The notes below the pieces were generated by a model that saw only the letters and a list, made by a program, of their open reading frames with translations, had not been told where the DNA came from and searched no databases. Below are positions 59,399-64,000 of a DNA stretch of 64,000 bases, piece after piece; position 1 is the first letter of the stretch; every line of letters begins with the position of its first letter. Location of the stretch: contig JAIPGI010000005.1 in the NCBI GenBank assembly GCA_021736215.1, positions 1-64,000 of the forward strand, given 5' to 3'. The stretch is from Candidatus Altimarinota bacterium. Its GTDB lineage: Bacteria > Patescibacteriota > Gracilibacteria > UBA4473. A program made the translations under genes and the position numbers.

Positions 59399-61411
59399 AT
59401 GGAAGCAAAAAAATATAATTCCCAAGACGCACTCAAAAGAATACTTAAAAATATTGAGGAGTATTATCCAGGATTCAATGATGCTCAAAAAAAATTGGTT
59501 ATCAAAGCATTTGATTACGCAAAATTAGCGCACGAGGGACAATTCCGATCTTCTGGTTTCCCCTATTTTAGTCATATAACAGAAGCCACCGAGATACTCC
59601 TCTCCATAAAGCCCGATATAGAAACTATTTTAGCCTGCATCCTCCACGACGTCTTGGAAGATACGTCTGTTACGGGAGATCAACTCGAAGCAGAATTTGG
59701 ATTAAAAATACGATTTTTATGTGAAGGTGTCGAAAAAATTTCGAAGGTACAACTCAAAGAAAACGAAAATTTTTCTCATGCGGAAAGTATTCAAAAACTT
59801 TTCATAGCCGTTGCCCAAGACATTCGAGTAGTATTTGTGAAGCTTGCTGATCGCATTCATAATCTTCGCACACTTGAATTCGTTCCCAAAGAGAAACAAG
59901 AACGCATAGCCCAGGAATCTCTGCAAATATATGCTCCAGTTGCAGATAAATTAGGTTTGTTTGAATTCAAGATACAGATAGAAGATTTGTGTCTCAAACA
60001 TCTTCAACCCGAAATCTACCGAAACTTGGAGCGAGAAATTGCGAGTGTAAAAAGAAAAAAACATGGATTTTTGGAACGAGCAAAAAAGGAAATTCTAATG
60101 GCATTTCAAAAAGAAGCACTTCCTCTTTTGGAACTACAAGGACGTCAAAAAAATCTCGCTTCTGTATTCAATAAGATGAAACGAAGGAATTATAACTCTG
60201 TGTTGGAAATTTATGATTTATTCGGATTTCGCGTGATTGTAAAAACAAAAGACGATTGTTATCGTGCCTTAGGGATTTTGCATACATATTGGAAACCTAT
60301 GCCAAATCGATTTAAAGATTATATTGCTGTTCCCAAGCCCAACGGATATCAAAGCCTTCATACAACACTGTTGGGAATATCTGGAAGCAAATTCCCCACT
60401 GAAATTCAGATACGCACTCAGAAAATGCACGAAGGAGCCGAGTTTGGACCATCCGCACATTGGGCATACAAAAAGACACGCCATTCACATTTCGATGAGG
60501 ATTATCTCAAGCGAACTAGTTGGTTTCCCCAAAATATCCCGCAAGAAACAAAAAATAACCCTGATAAATTTTTTGAAGAAATATCTCAGACCATTTTAGC
60601 CGACCGTATTTATGTCTTTACTCCCAAGGGAGATATACAAACTCTCCCATCTGGATCAACCCCAGTTGATTTCGCCTTTATGATACATTCCGACGTTGGA
60701 AGCACTTCCGTCGGAGCCAAGGTCAATGGAACTATTAAACCTCTTGATTATGAACTCCGAAATGGTGATATAGTCGAAATTTTAACCCGTGAGGGACGCA
60801 CCCTGAATCCCGCTTGGCTTGAATTTGTAAAATCATCACACGCACGCACACATATTCGCGCCTTCATAAACAAAAAACAAAGCGAATCTACAGAGAAAGC
60901 ACCTTCAGAGATTAAACCTAAGAAAATTCCATCTCCCAAATTAAAATCTGCTTCTTCTTTTTCCGTTCCATTAAAATCTAATTATACGACGATAATTATT
61001 GGTGGAGAACGAGACATCCCCTATAAAATCGCCTCTTGCTGTAATCCTCAAGCGGGAAAAAATATTATTGGGTACAAATCAAGAGGACCCCATTTCACCA
61101 TTCACAAAGCAGACTGTAAACAGCTAAACCGATTGGATCCATCTCGATTTTTAGAAGCCTATTTTATTAGTGAAAACAAATTCGAAATTAAGGCTTTTGA
61201 TAGGGTTGGGCTTACTCGAGATCTCTCGACAATTATAGCCAACAATGGCCTTAATATTGGAGAACTCTCCTCTCATTATGAATACAAAGAAGATAAACGT
61301 ATTACTGTTTGGAACTTCTCACTGGAATCGGTCTCTCAAAATGAAATTGAAAAACTTATACGAGAACTCAAAGACGTAAGAAATGTCTTTGTTGTAAAGC
61401 AATTGACATAG
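59399..61411 (+). CDS. rel: (p)ppGpp synthetase/hydrolase, Rel/SpoT type
   Basis: A bifunctional alarmone enzyme of 670 residues. The HD hydrolase domain has H59 and H83-D84 (PYFSHITEA, LHDVLEDT). The synthetase domain has YNSVLEIYDLFGFRVIV and RFKDYIAVPKPNGYQSLHTTL. TGS (RIYVFTPKGDI ... VDFAFMIHSDVG), a Cys/His segment (IASCCNPQAG, HKADC) and a C-terminal ACT domain follow. An intact HD site suggests it both makes and degrades (p)ppGpp. It directly precedes tmRNA. Confidence 0.95.
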   Translation: MEAKKYNSQDALKRILKNIEEYYPGFNDAQKKLVIKAFDYAKLAHEGQFRSSGFPYFSHITEATEILLSIKPDIETILACILHDVLEDTSVTGDQLEAEFGLKIRFLCEGVEKISKVQLKENENFSHAESIQKLFIAVAQDIRVVFVKLADRIHNLRTLEFVPKEKQERIAQESLQIYAPVADKLGLFEFKIQIEDLCLKHLQPEIYRNLEREIASVKRKKHGFLERAKKEILMAFQKEALPLLELQGRQKNLASVFNKMKRRNYNSVLEIYDLFGFRVIVKTKDDCYRALGILHTYWKPMPNRFKDYIAVPKPNGYQSLHTTLLGISGSKFPTEIQIRTQKMHEGAEFGPSAHWAYKKTRHSHFDEDYLKRTSWFPQNIPQETKNNPDKFFEEISQTILADRIYVFTPKGDIQTLPSGSTPVDFAFMIHSDVGSTSVGAKVNGTIKPLDYELRNGDIVEILTREGRTLNPAWLEFVKSSHARTHIRAFINKKQSESTEKAPSEIKPKKIPSPKLKSASSFSVPLKSNYTTIIIGGERDIPYKIASCCNPQAGKNIIGYKSRGPHFTIHKADCKQLNRLDPSRFLEAYFISENKFEIKAFDRVGLTRDLSTIIANNGLNIGELSSHYEYKEDKRITVWNFSLESVSQNEIEKLIRELKDVRNVFVVKQLT

Positions 61412-61419
61412 CCAATCGA

Positions 61420-61448
61420 TTGACATACAAGTCTTTTTGGAAGATAAT
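61420..61448 (+). promoter_or_regulatory. ssrA: tmRNA promoter
   Basis: TTGACA (61420-61425), 17-bp spacer, GATAAT (61443-61448), giving a start near 61455 and a precursor about 190 nt longer than the mature 5' end. Confidence 0.75.
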
Positions 61449-61455
61449 TGTCTTC

Positions 61456-61479
61456 CGTTCTTTGACAAGGAAACTTGTC
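61456..61479 (+). promoter_or_regulatory. boxA-like motif and hairpin at the 5' end of pre-tmRNA
   Basis: CGTTCTTTGACA (61456-61467) overlaps a 6-bp stem GACAAG/CTTGTC with a GAAA tetraloop (61464-61479), right at the predicted transcript start. Confidence 0.45.
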
Positions 61480-61735
61480 CCTACACGAGTAGAGGGTAGT
61501 TGAGTACGAGTAAGACGAGCGCGTGTAACAAGCGAGTCTGTAAAGCGAGTACGAAAATCTCTCTACGAGTGAGAGGAGGAGCGGGCGAAACAAACGAAGT
61601 TCTGACTTGTCAGAACAAAGTAAGTGCAGACCGCAACGACGAGGGGGTGTCTGGTTTCGACAGAGAGAACTGAAATGTATTTTCTGCGAGTTCAGCGCGT
61701 ACGGCCGCCGGTATATCCGCTGTACAACGATAAGT

Positions 61736-61804
61736 GCAAACTTCATCAAAAATACAGTTGCTCAAGCAAAAGCCCTTTTGGCTCCCGCTTACGCAATTGC
61801 TTAA
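61736..61804 (+). other. tmRNA proteolysis-tag reading frame
   Basis: The resume codon GCA starts a 22-codon frame, ANFIKNTV... to ...PAYAIA, then TAA. The hydrophobic C-terminus is the part recognised by ClpXP-type proteases in other bacteria. Confidence 0.85.
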
Positions 61805-62025
61805 TATAATAAATCTTACTTGAGCCTATCGCTCGTGAGTGAAAAACACTTAATGATCCTAGAATGTTTTTCAAATTTTGGATCTCATCCCACACCTTTT
61901 GCCAAGGTGAGGGAGACATCTTCGGCAACCTCTTTTCACTTTTTGTTCATTTTCAAATGAAGAGAGTAAACAAATGAACTAGACTTCGTAGACGGAACTA
62001 TGTTTCCTCCCTGGACGAGGGTTCA

Positions 62026-62044
62026 ACTCCCTCCACCTCCACCA
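62026..62044. repeat. attachment-site-like direct repeat, copy 1 (tmRNA 3' end)
   Basis: 19 bp ACTCCCTCCACCTCCACCA, identical to 62221-62239; the shared similarity extends back through CGAGGG. Confidence 0.8.
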
Positions 62045-62054
62045 CTAAAAATAT

Positions 62055-62083
62055 CGATATCCCTTGTGGATAGCGAGGTTTTT
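62055..62083 (+). terminator. ssrA: tmRNA terminator
   Basis: CGATATCC pairs with GGATAGCG (one mismatch) around CTTGT, followed by AGG and a T run. Confidence 0.65.
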
Positions 62084-62220
62084 AGATGTTAGAATGAGGA
62101 GAATCCGTATATGTACAGGGTTCGATAGGACGAAGTGAGGAAATGAAAGCCTGCCTGCCATAGGCGGGCTTGCTTATAATTTCCGAACGAGGAACTCACG
62201 ACCTCGCAAAGCGAGGGAGT

Positions 62221-62239
62221 ACTCCCTCCACCTCCACCA
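62221..62239. repeat. attachment-site-like direct repeat, copy 2
   Basis: The second copy of the tmRNA 3' terminus, 195 bp downstream, within a decayed T-arm-like context (GCGAGGGAGTACTCCCTCC). Confidence 0.75.
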
Positions 62240-62352
62240 GTCTTCGCGACGAGCAACGCGAGGAAGAGAAGACTGCCGCGCCGAAGTACAACGAAGGCGG
62301 GCTGTTTTTGCATATCACTACGACTCGGCTAGCTAAATAAAATTCCAATTGT

Positions 62353-62416
62353 AGGGGCGCAGCATTGCTACGCCCTCGTTTGATTATCTGTAGAGACGCG
62401 ATTAATCGCGTCTCTA
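62353..62416. repeat. two REP-like hairpins
   Basis: GTAGGGGCGCAGCATTGCTACGCCC with a GGGCG/CGCCC stem (quoted in part: GGGGCGCAGCATTGC), and GAGACGCGATTAATCGCGTCTC-type palindrome with an 11-bp stem. Both resemble GTAGGGGCG and GTAGAGACGCG repeats known from many bacterial intergenic regions. Confidence 0.6.
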
Positions 62417-62465
62417 TCAACGGATATAAAAACAATAATTCAAGTGAAAACTTTTTTTGTATTTT

Positions 62466-63278
62466 TTATAATGGACTTTTAATATTTTTGAGTTTCGGAT
62501 TTGTAACATGAGTGTATTGTTGTGTTGTCCGAATATTCTGATGTCCGAGCAGTTCCTGAACATAACGAATATCAACTCCATTTTCGAGTAAGTGTGTAGC
62601 AAAAGAGTGTCTGAGCGAGTGAAAAGTCGCTTTTTTTTGGATACCAGAAAGATGCAGAGCTTTTTCAAAAATTTTTTGTGCTGTTCTGGTTGTTAGTTTT
62701 CCACCTCGTTCACTCTCAAAAAGAAGATCATTCCCTGATTTTCCCACAATTAAATTTTTCAGATTATCGACCAATTTTTCTGGCAATACACTGATACGAT
62801 CTTTTTGACCTTTTGCTTGCTTGATATGAAGAGTCATTTCTTCTAAATCCATATCCTGAACCTTGAGAGCAATAACTTCACTCACTCTCAAACCTGCTCC
62901 ATAAGCAAGCGATAAAAGAAGTTTGTGTTTTGTGTTTGGAGGGATTTGTAAAATTTTTTCAATTTCACTTCGAGAAAGAACCACTGGTAAACTTTTGGGC
63001 TTTTTTGCCGATTGTATTTCTATTTTTTGTGAATTTTTTATCACATTTTGGTAGTAAAATTTAATCGCATTCAAAAATAAATTTCTGCTCTGAGGTGAAA
63101 TTTTCCTTCTTTCACAATTGAGCAAAAAATCTCTCATGTTTTCTTGATCAAGTTTTGTATAATCACAACTCTTAAAAGAGAAATATTCTCGTAATCCATA
63201 AAGATAACTTTTTATTGTTTTGGAACTATAATTCCTGATCTTTAGTTCTCGTTCGGTTTTCTGGAGTTCAGTTTGCAT
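62466..63278 (-). CDS. tyrosine recombinase (XerC/D- or IntI-like)
   Basis: A 270-residue site-specific recombinase. Residues 1-90 form the SAM-like core-binding domain. The catalytic residues are visible: R in GAGLRVSEV, K in KGQKDRISVLP, HSLRHSFATH, LLGHQNI and the nucleophile in YTHVTNP. The end IKSPL recalls integron and IntI-like integrases, but the integron-specific insertion before the HxxR motif is missing. Pointing toward tmRNA, it probably belongs to a mobile element that uses the tmRNA 3' end. The segment is clearly more AT-rich than the genes left of tmRNA. Confidence 0.9.
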   Translation of the reverse strand: MQTELQKTERELKIRNYSSKTIKSYLYGLREYFSFKSCDYTKLDQENMRDFLLNCERRKISPQSRNLFLNAIKFYYQNVIKNSQKIEIQSAKKPKSLPVVLSRSEIEKILQIPPNTKHKLLLSLAYGAGLRVSEVIALKVQDMDLEEMTLHIKQAKGQKDRISVLPEKLVDNLKNLIVGKSGNDLLFESERGGKLTTRTAQKIFEKALHLSGIQKKATFHSLRHSFATHLLENGVDIRYVQELLGHQNIRTTQQYTHVTNPKLKNIKSPL

Positions 63279-63335
63279 AATTTATTGAAAAATAGATACA
63301 ATGAGGGTAGTTTTTATACGACTAAATTCCTCATT

Positions 63336-63400
63336 ATTTCGCATAATACACAAATTATCGCTTAAATCATGAAAACATTTCGCATAAAAACGAGTTAGGC
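63336..63400. other. candidate recombinase site region
   Basis: Two direct copies of ATTTCGCATAA (63336-63346 and 63377-63387), a dif-like right arm TTATCGCTTAAAT (63355-63367) and the heptamer GTTAGGC (63394-63400) lie between the recombinase and the divergent gene. No search was run, so the assignment is a hypothesis. Confidence 0.4.
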
Positions 63401-63472
63401 GAAAGAATAAAAATTCATTTAAAATCCTACGGATTTTGTTTGGCAAAAAATTTTAAAATTTATAACTTCAAT

Positions 63473-64000
63473 ATGAACAAATTTGAACAACAATCTCAGC
63501 CAGATCAAGAAACAGGAATATCAAGAAGGGAATTTCTTAAAAAAGCAGGAATGGGTATTTTGGCATTAAAAGCATTTGAACTTGGATTACTAAGTGGCAA
63601 CAGTGAAGCGAAAGAAAAAAATACTGAAGCACTCAATGATTTAGATAAATTAATCAATGGCTACATAGAACAAGACACTTATTTATCAGAACAGGAAATT
63701 AGGGAATCTTTAGAAAAATGCGGTTTTATTGAAAATTTTAATATTCAAGAATTGCAGATAAAAAATCCATGGAAACCATTTACCAAAAGAGATGTTTTAA
63801 AAGAAGCTTTAAATGAAGCAATATCTACTGACAATTTATCATTAAACGAAGACAATTTAAATATAGTACAAACTGATTTTAACAAAATCGGAGCTCTTTT
63901 TTGTGGAGCATTTTATTATGATGAATATAAAAGTATTTTTATAAATCAGGAAAATCCAAAATGGAAAAAAGATAGAATTGAAAGCTTGATTTATAGTGAA
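63473..64000 (+). CDS. Tat-signal exported protein (partial)
   Basis: The frame opens at ATG 63473 and runs off the window (176 residues). The N-terminus has a twin-arginine signal SRREFLKKAG followed by a hydrophobic helix (GILALKAFELGLL), so export of a folded protein is expected. The rest is acidic and helical (NDLDKLINGYIEQDTYLSEQE). Near the edge, YKSIFINQENPKWKKDRIES resembles the run-up to the HExxH helix of M78-type metallopeptidases, but the motif would fall outside the window. It is AT-rich and divergent from the recombinase. Confidence 0.75.
   Translation, partial: MNKFEQQSQPDQETGISRREFLKKAGMGILALKAFELGLLSGNSEAKEKNTEALNDLDKLINGYIEQDTYLSEQEIRESLEKCGFIENFNIQELQIKNPWKPFTKRDVLKEALNEAISTDNLSLNEDNLNIVQTDFNKIGALFCGAFYYDEYKSIFINQENPKWKKDRIESLIYSE

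Larger units (their letters stand above)
61643..62044 (+). ncRNA. ssrA: tmRNA
   Basis: The 402-nt transfer-messenger RNA that rescues stalled ribosomes. The 5' end GGGGGTGTCTGGTTTCGACA is the tmRNA signature, and its GGGGGT pairs with ACCTCC at the 3' end before ACCA (CCA encoded). The T arm is CGAGGGTTCAACTCCCTC. The tag frame begins with GCA AAC at 61736 and ends with TAA 61802-61804, reading A-NFIKNTVAQAKALL then a hydrophobic end ...AYAIA, close to the usual ALA-type degradation signal. A terminator follows. Confidence 0.95.
62045..62465. other. non-coding tract between tmRNA and recombinase
   Basis: It holds the tmRNA terminator, a palindromic unit near 62149-62173 (GCCTGCCTGCCATAGGCGGG), the second tmRNA-tail copy, a segment of CPR-like GCGAGGAAGAG/GCGCCGAAGTAC repeats, and two REP-like hairpins at the right. 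A minus frame of 74 residues here only translates the repeats. Confidence 0.5.

Noticed and set aside
62089-62313. 74-residue minus-strand frame between tmRNA and recombinase
   Set aside because: It translates the att-like copy and palindromic repeats (GGGGSTPS run) and has no gene-like features.
62466-63278. Housekeeping XerC/XerD
   Set aside because: Not excluded, but adjacency to tmRNA, AT-rich composition, the IKSPL ending and a neighbouring Tat gene fit a mobile element better.
1-64000. CRISPR array
   Set aside because: No evenly spaced direct repeats of 23-40 bp were seen; the repeated elements are palindromic, dispersed and unevenly spaced.

Overview
The window looks like a stretch of chromosome from a Patescibacteria/CPR-type bacterium, most like the Peregrinibacteria in gene content. 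That placement is inferred from style and no phylogeny was run. It is AT-rich and densely packed with short genes on both strands. Its secreted proteins combine SLH repeats and an LPxTG-type anchor. Ribosomal proteins have unusual tails (bS20, uS15) or lack zinc ligands (bL32, bL31). Many transcripts start at or almost at the start codon. UGA is used as an ordinary stop (sufC, dnaA and the DegT fragment end in TGA), so the UGA=Gly code of Gracilibacteria does not apply.

Layout. 1-2.3 kb: tail of a DegT-type aminotransferase, a FemX-type peptidyltransferase and a 2Fe-2S ferredoxin. 2.3-6 kb: a repeat-containing membrane protein, bL33, an AI-2E-family permease, PrmC and bS21. 6-14.7 kb: surface and secreted proteins (an SLH protein, a 630-residue three-domain protein, and three proteins sharing a Cys-pair domain), interrupted by an AroK-PurN fusion. 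14.8-24.6 kb: folP, tmk, folD, a voltage-sensor K+ channel, sufCBD and pnp. 24.7-31.2 kb: rpsO, a lipoprotein protease, a tRNA and a chimeric pseudo-tRNA, rpsT, lspA, pabB-rnc-nusB-rpmF and rpmE. 31.6-41.7 kb: an LPSTG surface protein, purA, a YbaK-type deacylase, dnaA, mfd and dnaN. 41.8-51.9 kb: a CNNM/CorC protein, a broken four-helix-bundle gene between inverted repeats, rpmA, nhaD, murA, dgt, lgt and a Dsb-like lipoprotein. 51.9-59.3 kb: a RAYT transposase relic with paired hairpins, transketolase, an SGNH hydrolase and a class B PBP. 59.4-64 kb: rel, tmRNA (ssrA), then an AT-rich segment with a tyrosine recombinase and a divergent Tat-signal protein cut by the window edge.

How the genes fit together. 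AroK-PurN, PabB, FolP and FolD cover steps from shikimate through pABA and folate to folate-dependent purine synthesis. PurA and Tmk add further nucleotide steps. Lgt and LspA process lipoproteins, and at least two candidate lipoproteins are present. MurA, FemX and the PBP build peptidoglycan, to which the LPSTG and SLH proteins probably attach. Suf, RNase III, PNPase, NusB, Mfd, Rel and tmRNA are housekeeping stress and RNA functions.

Most unusual features: the AroK-PurN fusion; a dispersed TTGAACA-N7-TGTTCAA palindrome (seven copies, four inside genes); the S23-like gene bounded by a 27-bp inverted repeat; the tRNA-like locus whose arms are replaced by palindromic repeats; shared boxA-plus-hairpin leaders; and the tmRNA-linked recombinase region, whose layout resembles an integron head.
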